DNA of 21,531 nt. It comes from JBEVNX01 sp040507895. Its GTDB lineage: Bacteria > Desulfobacterota > Binatia > JACPRU01. The stretch lies in assembly GCA_040507895.1 (NCBI GenBank), contig JBEVNX010000196.1:1-21531 (forward strand). The letters run 5' to 3'. Shown here in pieces: positions 14,047-21,507 of the stretch. A model generated the notes under the pieces. The model saw only the letters and a list, made by a program, of their open reading frames with translations. It had not been told where the DNA came from and did no database searches. Made by a program: the position numbers and the translations under genes. How positions within the stretch are numbered: the first letter of the stretch is position 1; every line of letters starts with the position of its first letter.

Positions 14047-14681
14047 CGGGCGAGCAAGAGCTGGTCCCGGCTCTCGCCGAGATACCAGTAGCGGAGATAG
14101 AGCAGGGCCGCGAAGTTGTAGACGCCGTGACAGATGATCGGCGGAATGAGACTACCCGTCACCTGATAGAGCACGCCGAAGGCGCAGCCGACGGTCGATG
14201 CCCAGATCACGTAGCTCAAGTTCAGTGGATGGAGAAGGCCGAACAGCACGCTCGCGCCGGCGATGCCGATTTCACCCTGCACGGCACCGCGGAAGAAGAT
14301 CTCCTCCGAGACGCCGGACAGCGCGGCAAGCGTGGAGATCTCCGAGAGCGTCAGGCTCTTGCCGAACGGCGTGAGCAGATCGTCCCACACGCCCTTCATC
14401 TCGCGCAGCAGGAGCACGCGAGATGCCCACGCCGAGGTGAAGAACGGGAGCGACAGACAGAGCGCAGAGGCCGCGGCGAGACCGATCCACAGGTCCGACG
14501 GCGAGGCCCAAAGGTGGCCGAGGAGCCCGAGCCCGCGGAGCCAGCTCCAGGCGAGCGCCGCGGTCACCAGCGCCGCGGCCAGTGTGCCCTCGAGGCGCAC
14601 GATACGCGACTGTCCGAAGCCCGTCGGCCGGGATTTGTCCTCGAGGCTGCCGCCGGAGATCAGTGATTGACGCGCATTCAT
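14043..14681 (-). CDS. CPBP-family intramembrane protease
   Basis: This 212-residue membrane protein of the CPBP (Rce1-like, Abi) family has the glutamate motif EEIFFRG at 126-132 and the second motif histidine at 151 (GLLHPLN). A third histidine lies in PIICHGVYN. Hydrophobic helices lie at about 33-50, 60-85 and then through the catalytic half. Family members are glutamate-type intramembrane proteases or prenyl-protein peptidases; the substrate is unknown. ATG 14681 is chosen because the motif-bearing part and first helix fit this length; the open frame runs further upstream but there it is antisense to the ECF gene. It is the first gene of the minus-strand block and divergent from the ECF operon. 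Confidence 0.82.
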   Translation of the reverse strand: MNARQSLISGGSLEDKSRPTGFGQSRIVRLEGTLAAALVTAALAWSWLRGLGLLGHLWASPSDLWIGLAAASALCLSLPFFTSAWASRVLLLREMKGVWDDLLTPFGKSLTLSEISTLAALSGVSEEIFFRGAVQGEIGIAGASVLFGLLHPLNLSYVIWASTVGCAFGVLYQVTGSLIPPIICHGVYNFAALLYLRYWYLGESRDQLLLAR

Positions 14682-14780
14682 CGACGATGTTAGGGCGCAG
14701 ACGGCGCCTCGACCCCAACGCAGCCGCATTATTGCCGCAAACGCACCGCGCTCGCAAGGACGGCGGATCGGACCGAAAGA
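14682..14780. promoter_or_regulatory. Divergent intergenic region, promoters not resolved
   Basis: These 99 bases separate the eleven-gene minus-strand block from the plus-strand ECF operon and should hold promoters for both. I found no box pair close to consensus on either strand and no recognisable riboswitch motif. Promoters here may be of a non-sigma70 type or very degenerate. Confidence 0.4.
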
Positions 14781-15560
14781 ATGCGTGAGCTCCGCGACAT
14801 GTGGGGCGATACACGGATGGTCGTGTTCACGGCGATCTCGGCCGCGCTCTACGCCTCGATCCTGATTCCCTTCAAAGTCATGCCGATCATACCCGGCATC
14901 ACCGAGTTTCGTCCCGCCAACGCCGTCCCGGTGATCTGCTCGCTGCTCTTCGGGCCCGCCGCCGCGTGGGGGAGCGCGATCGGCAATCTCATCGGTGATT
15001 TGTTCGGCGGCATCGGGCCAGGCGACGTGTTCGGCTTCGCGGGGAACTTCCTCTACGGCCTCGTGCCCTACCGCGCATGGGAGGCCCTCGGCGGGGGCGA
15101 TCCGACGCCGCGCTCCCCGGCCATGCTCGCACGCATGTTGTTCGTGGTCCTGGTCGCCGCCGCGGCGTGCGCGCTGGTGGTCGGCTGGGGCTTGAACCTG
15201 CTCGGCTTCGTCCCCTTTCCTGTGCTTGGCAACGTCGTGCTGCTCAACAACTTCGTGGCGGCGGGCGTGCTCGCGCCGCTGGTGCTGCGCGTACTCCACC
15301 CCCGCGTCCAGACGAGCGGCCTTCTCTACACGAACCTCGTCGCGGGTCGACGCGCGCGGCGGAAAAAGCCGCTTCGCCTCGCGGCGGCCGTGGCCTTCAC
15401 CCTCGGCGGCCACGTGGCCGGAAACCTCATCTATGCCGGCTATTGGACCCCGCCGTGGGTGCAGGCGTTCGGCATCTCCTCACCGAGCCGCGCTTTCGAG
15501 ATCGGCGCCGGCCTGCTGCCGTTCATCGTCGGCGCTTTCGTGTGCTTCCTCTCCCTGTGA
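14781..15560 (+). CDS. ECF transporter S component (substrate unknown)
   Basis: This 259-residue integral membrane protein has about six hydrophobic segments. The N-terminal half (VVFTAISAALYASILIPF, ITEFRPANAVPVICSLLFG, then AAAWGSAIGNLIGDLFGG) has the look of QueT-like and related S components, which bind the vitamin or nucleobase substrate. It is longer than the usual 180-200 residues because of an arginine-rich linker (GRRARRKK, about 190-197) before the last helices. The ATPase gene begins within its stop codon (GTGA) and the T component follows, so the operon encodes a complete group I ECF importer. No riboswitch or biosynthetic neighbour reveals the substrate. ATG 14781 has only a weak GGA upstream. 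Confidence 0.8.
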   Translation: MRELRDMWGDTRMVVFTAISAALYASILIPFKVMPIIPGITEFRPANAVPVICSLLFGPAAAWGSAIGNLIGDLFGGIGPGDVFGFAGNFLYGLVPYRAWEALGGGDPTPRSPAMLARMLFVVLVAAAACALVVGWGLNLLGFVPFPVLGNVVLLNNFVAAGVLAPLVLRVLHPRVQTSGLLYTNLVAGRRARRKKPLRLAAAVAFTLGGHVAGNLIYAGYWTPPWVQAFGISSPSRAFEIGAGLLPFIVGAFVCFLSL

Positions 15561-17221
15561 GCGAAGAGACGCTGGCCTTCGAGGGCGTCGAAGTGCGCTA
15601 TGCGGACGCGGCCGCGCCGGCGCTGCGCAACATTACGCTGCGAGTGGAGCGCGGCGAGATGGTCGCCGTCGTCGGCCCCAGCGGCGCCGGCAAATCGACG
15701 CTTCTCAAGTGCTCGAACCGCATCGTGCCGAGCCTGAAGCCCGCCGAGATCCGCGGCGGGGTGCGCGTGCTCGGCCGCACCGCCGACGAGCTGCACGTGC
15801 GCGATCTCGCCGACCGCGTCGGCTTCATCTTCCAGGACTTCGAGGCGCAGCTCTTCTCGACCAGCGTCGAGGAGGAAGTGGTGTTCGGTCTCGAGCAGCT
15901 CGGCGTCGATCCACGGGTGATGCGCCGGCGGATCGAGCGCGCGCTCGGCGCCGTGGGCCTCGGCGGCTTCGAGCGGCGCGATCCGACGACGCTCTCGGGC
16001 GGCGAGAAGCAGCGGCTCGCGATCGCCGCCGTGTTGGCCCTGGAGCCCGAGCTCTGGCTTCTCGACGAACCGTCGACCGACCTCGATCCCGCCGGCCGTC
16101 GCGAGCTCTTCGCCCTGCTCGCGCGCCTGCGCGCGGCCCACGCCACGCTTCTCGTCGTCGAGCACGACCTCGAGGCGCTGATCGCGGCGGACCGCTGGAT
16201 CGTGCTCGACGGAGGACGCATCGCCGTGGAGGGCACGCCGCGCGAGGTGTTGTCTCGTCCCGGAGAGCTGGCGGCGCTCGGCGTGCGCCCCCCCGACTTG
16301 GCGATCGTCTGTGAGCGACTCGAGCTGTCCGTCTGGCCGCTCGACGTCGACAGCGTGATCGCGCGCCTTCGCGCCGGGGGCCGGCGCGCGAGGCGCTCTG
16401 ATCCCGCTCCGTCACGACGGGAGGGCGCGGCCGTGCTCGAAGCGCGCGGCGTTCGCTTTCGCTACGAGGACCAGGCGCAGGATGCGCTCGGCGGCGTCGA
16501 TTTCGCGGTGCGCGAGGGCGAGATGGTGGCGTTGATCGGCGCCAACGGCTCCGGCAAGAGCACGCTCGCGCGCCTGCTCGGCGGCATCCTCGAAGGCGGG
16601 GAAGGGCAGATCCACTGGCGCGGCCGGCCGCTCTCGGCGCTCGGCGCGCGAGAGCGGGCTGCGGCGGTCGGCTACGTCTTTCAGAACCCCGACGATCAGA
16701 TCTTCGCCGCGACCGTCAAAGAGGAGATCGCCTTCGGGCCTCGCCAGCTCGGTTGCCCCGGCGCGGAGATCGAAGCGCGCGTGCGCGGCGCCGTCGAGGC
16801 GGTGGCGCTCGCCGGGCTCGAGGCGCGCGACCCGTTTCTGCTCACCAAGGGGGAGCGACAGAAGGTGGCGGTCGCGTCGATCCTCGCGCTTCGTCCGGCC
16901 GTGCTGATCCTCGACGAGCCGACGACGGGCCTCGATTTTCGCGAGCAGACCGCGCTGATGAACGTGCTCCGTCGCCTGCATCGCGCTGGACAGACCGTGG
17001 TGATCATCACGCACGTGCCATGGGTGGTCGGCACGTACGCCGAGCGCACGGTGCTGCTCGAAGCGGGCCGAATCGTCTACGACGGCCCGGTCGGCGGCCT
17101 GTTTGCCGATGAGGCGATGTGCCGCGGCGCCGACTTCGTGCCGCCGGAAGCGGCGCGACTTGCAAACCGCCTCGGCACGGCCGCCGTCGACCTCGAAGGC
17201 CTGCTGGCGCTCCTGGAGTGA
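15557..17221 (+). CDS. Fused double ECF-type ABC ATPase (EcfA1-EcfA2)
   Basis: One 554-residue chain carries two ABC domains that power the ECF importer. Domain 1 has Walker A GPSGAGKST (40-48), signature LSGGEKQR, Walker B LWLLDEP and switch histidine in VVEHD. Domain 2 has Walker A GANGSGKST (328-336), Walker B VLILDEP and switch histidine in IITHV. Its signature reads LTKGERQ (429-435) instead of LSGGQ, so the two ATP sites are not equivalent. Q-loops FQDFEAQLF and FQNPDDQIF contain the acidic/Q segment typical of ECF ATPases. A linker of about 50 residues (around 255-300) joins the domains. The GTG start overlaps the S-component stop as GTGA; the EcfT gene follows 2 bases after the stop. 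Confidence 0.93.
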   Translation: MSEETLAFEGVEVRYADAAAPALRNITLRVERGEMVAVVGPSGAGKSTLLKCSNRIVPSLKPAEIRGGVRVLGRTADELHVRDLADRVGFIFQDFEAQLFSTSVEEEVVFGLEQLGVDPRVMRRRIERALGAVGLGGFERRDPTTLSGGEKQRLAIAAVLALEPELWLLDEPSTDLDPAGRRELFALLARLRAAHATLLVVEHDLEALIAADRWIVLDGGRIAVEGTPREVLSRPGELAALGVRPPDLAIVCERLELSVWPLDVDSVIARLRAGGRRARRSDPAPSRREGAAVLEARGVRFRYEDQAQDALGGVDFAVREGEMVALIGANGSGKSTLARLLGGILEGGEGQIHWRGRPLSALGARERAAAVGYVFQNPDDQIFAATVKEEIAFGPRQLGCPGAEIEARVRGAVEAVALAGLEARDPFLLTKGERQKVAVASILALRPAVLILDEPTTGLDFREQTALMNVLRRLHRAGQTVVIITHVPWVVGTYAERTVLLEAGRIVYDGPVGGLFADEAMCRGADFVPPEAARLANRLGTAAVDLEGLLALLE

Positions 17222-17223
17222 AG

Positions 17224-18006
17224 ATGCGAGTCAACCTCTATCTCGACCGCCGCACGTTTCTCCACGGGCTTCACCCGTTGGTGAAGCTCGGTCTGCTCGC
17301 CGCCACCTTCGCGTCGGTGTACGGAATCGACCGGCCCCTCGCGTTGGCGCCGGTGGCACTCGGGCTCGCGGGGCTGCTGATCGCCTCGGGAGCGACGGCC
17401 AACGTCCGGCGGTTCGCCGTGATGTTCCTCGCGGTGCCAGTGGCGAGCTTCGTCATGTGGACGTTCTTCTACGGCTACGGGCAGAGCGCGGCTGGGCTCG
17501 CGCCGTCACCGCGCGCCGAGGCGATCGAGTTCGCGGCCGGGATGGCGCTGAAGCTCGAATCGTTTTTGGCCGCGAGCGTGCTCTTTCTCTCGATCACCCG
17601 CGTCGAGGAATTCACCGAGGCTCTGCGAGCGCTGGGCATGCCGTACCGCATGAGCTTCGCGATCGCCATGGCGTTCCGGCTGGTGCCGTTGTTCCTCACT
17701 TCGGCGCTCTCGGTGGTGGCGGCGCAGCGGGCCCGTGGGCTCGACTTCTCGCGCGGCGGAGTGCTTGCGCGCCTCGCACGCTACGTGCCCGTCGTGGTCC
17801 CGGTGTTCATGGGAGCGCTGCGCCGCGCGGACGCGATGGCCATGGCGCTGGAGACCCGTGGCTTCGGCCGCCAGGCCCGGCGCACGAGCTTCGCGCGCTC
17901 GCGTTTCACCGCACGCGACGCCGGAGTCACGGCGCTCCTCTTCGCCGTCGTCGGTTGCTATCTGTGGGCATGGGCCCACGGATACGGCAGGCTGCGCGCG
18001 AGATGA
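17224..18006 (+). CDS. ecfT: ECF transporter T component (EcfT/CbiQ family)
   Basis: This 260-residue transmembrane coupling protein links the ATPase to the S component. After LHGLHPLVKLGLLAATFASV come several hydrophobic helices. The cytoplasmic coupling helices carry FTEALRALGMPYRMSFAIAM, VAAQRARGLDFSRGG and RRADAMAMALETRGFG; the ARG-type motifs contact the ATPase grooves. Length and topology match EcfT. ATG 17224 lies 2 bases after the ATPase stop, with GGAG 5 bases upstream. The next gene starts in its stop codon (ATGA), which places the secreted hydrolase in the same transcript. Confidence 0.92.
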   Translation: MRVNLYLDRRTFLHGLHPLVKLGLLAATFASVYGIDRPLALAPVALGLAGLLIASGATANVRRFAVMFLAVPVASFVMWTFFYGYGQSAAGLAPSPRAEAIEFAAGMALKLESFLAASVLFLSITRVEEFTEALRALGMPYRMSFAIAMAFRLVPLFLTSALSVVAAQRARGLDFSRGGVLARLARYVPVVVPVFMGALRRADAMAMALETRGFGRQARRTSFARSRFTARDAGVTALLFAVVGCYLWAWAHGYGRLRAR

Positions 18007-18857
18007 GGCGGTGGGCTTGCGGGGTGTCGTCGCTCGCGGTGGTGATGGCGCTGCCGGCGACCTCGGATGCGTGGGGACTCGCCACGCATCGGGCGGTGGT
18101 CGAGACGTCGATCGAGACGCTGGCAGAACCGCTCCGCGGTTATTTTCGCGCGCACCGCGAGGAGCTCTCGGACTGGACCGTCGAGCCCGACACGGTGCTC
18201 AAGGAGCGCTACGGGCGCACGGAGGCGGTGAAGCACTTCATCGATCTCGATCTCTACGGCTCGCCGCCCTTCGCGGGGCTGCCTCGCTCGTTCCGCGCCG
18301 CGCTTCGCCGCTTCGGGCGCGAGGTCGTCGAGGGGCGTGGCACGGCGCCGTGGACGATCGAGCAGAAGCACGCGCGCTTGGTGGGTGAGATGCGCAGCGG
18401 CCAATGGCGGGCAGCGCTACGTACCGCGGCATACGCCGGCCACTACGTCGCCGACGCCACGATGCCGCTCCACGCGGTGTCCGACTACGACGGGCAGAAG
18501 AGCGGTCACCCGGGAGCCCACAAGGCGGTGGAGCGCGACCTCGTCGACGCCCGCCTCGGTGGCTACCGCCGGGCGATGCGCGCGGCGGCGAAGCCCGCCA
18601 GCGCGGCGGGCTACAGCATCTATCGAGTGTTCGAGGTGTGCACGGAGAGCTTCACGGCGGCGCCACAACTCCTCGCGGCAGACCGCGAGGCGAGGGCCGC
18701 AAGTCCCCTCGGCTCGCCCGAGTACGTCGAGCGCATGGATCGCACAAGCGGCAAGCTCGTCGCGTCACGCCTCGACCGCGCCGTCGAGCTACTCGGCGCG
18801 CTGTGGCAATCCGCCTGGGAGGAAGCCGGAAGACCACCGCCACCACGGGCTCAGTAG
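18003..18857 (+). CDS. Secreted zinc phospholipase C / S1-P1 nuclease-like protein
   Basis: The 284-residue precursor has a signal peptide with probable cleavage after SDA (21-23), leaving Trp24 as the new N-terminus. In zinc phospholipase C and P1 nuclease the free N-terminal tryptophan itself binds zinc, and here His29 falls at mature position 6, as in P1. Other likely ligands are Asp63, His78, His147, Asp151 and His157 (GHYVADATMPLH), His173, and Glu177 or Asp179. It should hydrolyse phosphate esters (phospholipid or nucleic acid) outside the cytoplasm. It is coupled to ecfT by ATGA, so it may release a nutrient that the importer takes up. An in-frame ATG at 17970 is possible but would lengthen the signal peptide. 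Its stop overlaps the convergent dehydrogenase gene by 7 bases. Confidence 0.85.
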   Translation: MRRWACGVSSLAVVMALPATSDAWGLATHRAVVETSIETLAEPLRGYFRAHREELSDWTVEPDTVLKERYGRTEAVKHFIDLDLYGSPPFAGLPRSFRAALRRFGREVVEGRGTAPWTIEQKHARLVGEMRSGQWRAALRTAAYAGHYVADATMPLHAVSDYDGQKSGHPGAHKAVERDLVDARLGGYRRAMRAAAKPASAAGYSIYRVFEVCTESFTAAPQLLAADREARAASPLGSPEYVERMDRTSGKLVASRLDRAVELLGALWQSAWEEAGRPPPPRAQ

Positions 18858-19903
18858 GTCACCATCGGCTTCAGGATCCCGTCCGCCTTCGTCTCCATCA
18901 TGTGAAACGCGCGCTCCACTTCGGCGAAGCGGACGCGATGCGTGGTCATCGGCGTCGGATCGAAGCGACCGGCTTCGAGCAGGCGGAGCAGCCGCTCCAT
19001 GCGCTCGCGCCCGCCCGGGCAGAGGGTGCCGCGGATGGTCTTGTTCGCCATGCCGAAGCCGTAGTCCGGCAGCGGAATGCGCAGCGAATCCCCGGCCTCG
19101 CCGTGATAGCCGACGTTCGAGATCACCCCGCCCGGGCGCGTCGCGCGGATGGCGCTCTCGAACGTCACCGGCAGACCGACGGCCTCGATGGCCGAGTCCA
19201 CGCCGGATCCGCCGGAGAGGCGGATGACCTCCGCCACCGCGTCTCCGGCCGCCGGATCGACGACCACGTCAGCCCCGAAGCGCTTGGCGAGCCTTTGCCG
19301 GTCCGGCCGTCCCTCGACGGCGATGACCAAGCCAGCGCCGCAAAGACGCGCCCCCGCAGTCGCGCACAGACCGACCGGGCCTTGTGCGAACACCGCGACC
19401 GAGCCGCCGAGCGGGATGTCTGCCTGCTCGGCGGCCGCGAAGCCGGTGCTCATCATGTCGGTCGTGTAGAGGGCCTGCTCGTCGGACAAGCCGTTGGGAA
19501 TCTTGGCTAGGTTGAAGTCGGCGTCGTTGACCAGAAAGTACTCCGCCAGGTTGCCATCGCGCTGCGTGGTGAACTTGTAGCCGCCGAGCATGCCGCCGCA
19601 TTGCGCGCTGTGGCCGCGCTGGCAGAAGTCGCAACGGCCGCAAGGAGTAATCGCGCCCACCGTGACGCGCTCACCCGCGCGAAACCCCTTGACGTTCGCT
19701 CCGACGCGCTCCACCACGCCGACGCTCTCGTGGCCGAGCACGCGGCCCTCGGGAAGCGCGATCACGCCGCGTACCGTGTGGACGTCGGAGGTGCAGATCA
19801 GCGAGGCGGTGGTGCGAATGACCGCGTCGTCCGGACCCGGCTCCGGCTTCGGCTTGTCGATGATGCCCGTCTTGTTCTTGCCGAGAAATGCGAAGGCCTT
19901 CAC
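18851..19903 (-). CDS. Zinc-dependent alcohol dehydrogenase (MDR family)
   Basis: This 350-residue medium-chain dehydrogenase closely resembles the NADP-dependent secondary alcohol dehydrogenase of Thermoanaerobacter. Shared features are CTSDVHTV with Cys37, GHESVG with His58 and Glu59, TTDMMSTG with Asp149, and the C-terminal LCPGGRERMERL. The nucleotide fold is marked by AQGPVGL (173-179). Unlike that enzyme it keeps four cysteines of a structural zinc lobe (88, 91, 94, 102). It should interconvert a secondary alcohol and a ketone or a similar pair. GTG 19903 is set by AAGGAG 7 bases upstream; an in-frame ATG at 20071 would run into the divergent LLM gene. It stands alone, convergent with the PLC-like gene. 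Confidence 0.92.
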   Translation of the reverse strand: MKAFAFLGKNKTGIIDKPKPEPGPDDAVIRTTASLICTSDVHTVRGVIALPEGRVLGHESVGVVERVGANVKGFRAGERVTVGAITPCGRCDFCQRGHSAQCGGMLGGYKFTTQRDGNLAEYFLVNDADFNLAKIPNGLSDEQALYTTDMMSTGFAAAEQADIPLGGSVAVFAQGPVGLCATAGARLCGAGLVIAVEGRPDRQRLAKRFGADVVVDPAAGDAVAEVIRLSGGSGVDSAIEAVGLPVTFESAIRATRPGGVISNVGYHGEAGDSLRIPLPDYGFGMANKTIRGTLCPGGRERMERLLRLLEAGRFDPTPMTTHRVRFAEVERAFHMMETKADGILKPMVTY

Positions 19904-20010
19904 GATGTGTCTCCTTTCTCTTGGTATCGGGAGGCATGGGGCGAACGGCAGCGGGGATGCAATCGTCCCATGGTGACGTTTCTCATGATCTTTAGACAAC
20001 GAGGATGACG
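19904..20010. promoter_or_regulatory. Divergent spacer between dehydrogenase and LLM genes
   Basis: These 107 bases hold both ribosome binding sites: CTCCTT, read on the minus strand as AAGGAG for the dehydrogenase, and GAGG at 20001-20004 for the LLM gene. Promoters for both genes must lie here or overlap the genes, but I see no box pair close to consensus and no clear operator palindrome. Confidence 0.35.
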
Positions 20011-20940
20011 ATGAGAGATCCCTTGAGCTTCGGTCTCGGGTTGCCGAATGGGTTCCCGGTCGGCGAACCAAACCTAGACTTCGTGGCCTTCGCTGAACGC
20101 GCCGAAGCGCTCGGCTACGATCGGCTCTGGGCCGGCGACCATGTGGTTTTTCACGTGCCGCGCTACGAGATCTTCACGACTCTGGCCACGATCGCCGCGC
20201 GCACGCGGCAGATCTCGATCGGGCCTGGCGTGCTGCTCCTCTGTCTGCGCAACCCTGTGCACGTCGCGCAGGCGATTGCCACGCTCGATCGTCTGTCGGG
20301 TGGCCGCTTCGTGCTCGGCGTCGGGGTGGGAGGTGAGCACCCGAAAGAGTTCGAGGCCTCGGGCGTAGCGGTGCGAGAGCGCGGCGCGCGCACCGACGAG
20401 GCGCTGGTACTATTGAAGAAGCTTTGGAACGAGCCGAGCGTCGACCACGACGGTCGATTCTGGAAGCTCCACGGCGTCTCGATGACCCTTTCGCCGGGCC
20501 GCCCGCCGCGCGTGTGGGTGGGCGGCCGGGCTCGCGCGGCGCTGCGGCGCGTGGTCGTGCACGGCGACGCCTGGTTCCCCGGATTCGTCACGCCCGAGCG
20601 TTACCGCCAAGGGCTGGCGACGATCGAAGAGCTCTGCGGGAGAGCCGGCCGTGATCCTTCGACGATCGAGCGGGGTATCTTCCTCTTCGTCGGCATCGAT
20701 CGCGATCCGAGCCGTGCGCGCCGCCAGGCGGAAGAGTTCCTCAGCCGCAACTATGCGATGCCCTTCACGCCGTTCGCGCCCTACGTCGTCACCGGCGCTC
20801 CGGAAGAATGCGTGGACGGAGTCCGCCGCTACGTCGATGCCGGGGCGACGCACATCACGGTGCGCTTCGCCACCGCCGACCCGCTGCGCCAGCTCGAGCT
20901 CTGGAGCGAGGAGGTTTTGCCCGCGCTTCGAGAGGTGTAA
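20011..20940 (+). CDS. LLM-class (F420-type) oxidoreductase
   Basis: This luciferase-like TIM-barrel protein of 309 residues begins LSFGLGLPNG and continues FAERAEALGYDRLWAGDHVVF, RQISIGPGVLLL, LDRLSGGRFVLGVGVGGEHPKEFEA and PGRPPRVWVGG. This is the arrangement of the mycobacterial-type F420-dependent LLM subfamily. The cofactor could be F420 or FMN, and the substrate is unknown. ATG 20011 is preferred because GAGG lies 6 bases upstream; ATG 20005 directly abuts that site. The carboxymuconolactone-decarboxylase-family gene follows after 9 bases, and the dehydrogenase is divergent, suggesting a small catabolic or detoxification module. Confidence 0.88.
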   Translation: MRDPLSFGLGLPNGFPVGEPNLDFVAFAERAEALGYDRLWAGDHVVFHVPRYEIFTTLATIAARTRQISIGPGVLLLCLRNPVHVAQAIATLDRLSGGRFVLGVGVGGEHPKEFEASGVAVRERGARTDEALVLLKKLWNEPSVDHDGRFWKLHGVSMTLSPGRPPRVWVGGRARAALRRVVVHGDAWFPGFVTPERYRQGLATIEELCGRAGRDPSTIERGIFLFVGIDRDPSRARRQAEEFLSRNYAMPFTPFAPYVVTGAPEECVDGVRRYVDAGATHITVRFATADPLRQLELWSEEVLPALREV

Positions 20941-20949
20941 GGGAGAGGC

Positions 20950-21507
20950 ATGCGACTGAACAAACCACGAATCGAGCCTCTCCCGGAGGTCGATTGGGAC
21001 GCAGAGATCCGCGAGGCGGTGGAGCCCGCGCGCGGCGGAGTCGGCCTCGGCAAGGTCCCCAACATCCTGGCGACGATCGCGCGCCATCCGAAGCTGCTCA
21101 AGCGCTGGAACGTGTTCGGCAACCACGTGCTGTTCAAGTCGACGCTGCCGCCGCGCGAGCGCGAGATCCTCATTCTGCGCATCGGATGGCTCTGCCGCTC
21201 GGGGTACGAATGGGGACAGCACGTGCGGATCGGGCGACGCGCGGGCCTGGAGGACGACGACTTCGCCCGCATTCGTCAAGGCCCCGATGCGGCCGGTTGG
21301 GACCCTTTCGAGGCGACGCTCGTCCGCGCGGCGGACGAGCTTCACGCGGATGCGTTCGTCAGCGATGCGACGTGGGCCGCGCTGGCCGCGCGCTACGACA
21401 CCCGCCAGTTGATCGACGTGTTGTTCACGGTCGGGCAGTACAACTTGGTGTCGATGGTCCTCAACAGCTTGGGGGTTCAACTCGACGAAGGCGTGAACGG
21501 CTTCTGA
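20950..21507 (+). CDS. Carboxymuconolactone decarboxylase-family protein
   Basis: This all-helical protein of 185 residues belongs to the CMD/AhpD-like family. Features include GKVPNILATIARHPKLLKRW, then LPPREREILILRIGWLCRSGYEWGQHVRIGRRAGL, and LIDVLFTVGQYNLVSMVLNSLG. AhpD enzymes use a CxxC pair with a histidine. Here there is a single cysteine in WLCRSGYEWGQH with the histidine retained, so AhpD-type disulfide peroxidase chemistry is unlikely. Single-cysteine or cysteine-poor members act as decarboxylases or have unknown roles. ATG 20950 has GGGAG a few bases upstream and lies 9 bases after the LLM stop, so the two are probably co-transcribed. Only 24 bases follow before the window ends. 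Confidence 0.88.
   Translation: MRLNKPRIEPLPEVDWDAEIREAVEPARGGVGLGKVPNILATIARHPKLLKRWNVFGNHVLFKSTLPPREREILILRIGWLCRSGYEWGQHVRIGRRAGLEDDDFARIRQGPDAAGWDPFEATLVRAADELHADAFVSDATWAALAARYDTRQLIDVLFTVGQYNLVSMVLNSLGVQLDEGVNGF

Noticed and set aside
14682..15413. Extended N-terminus for the CPBP gene
   Set aside because: The extension is antisense to the ECF S component, lacks family sequence, and the 212-residue form already contains the expected helices and motifs.
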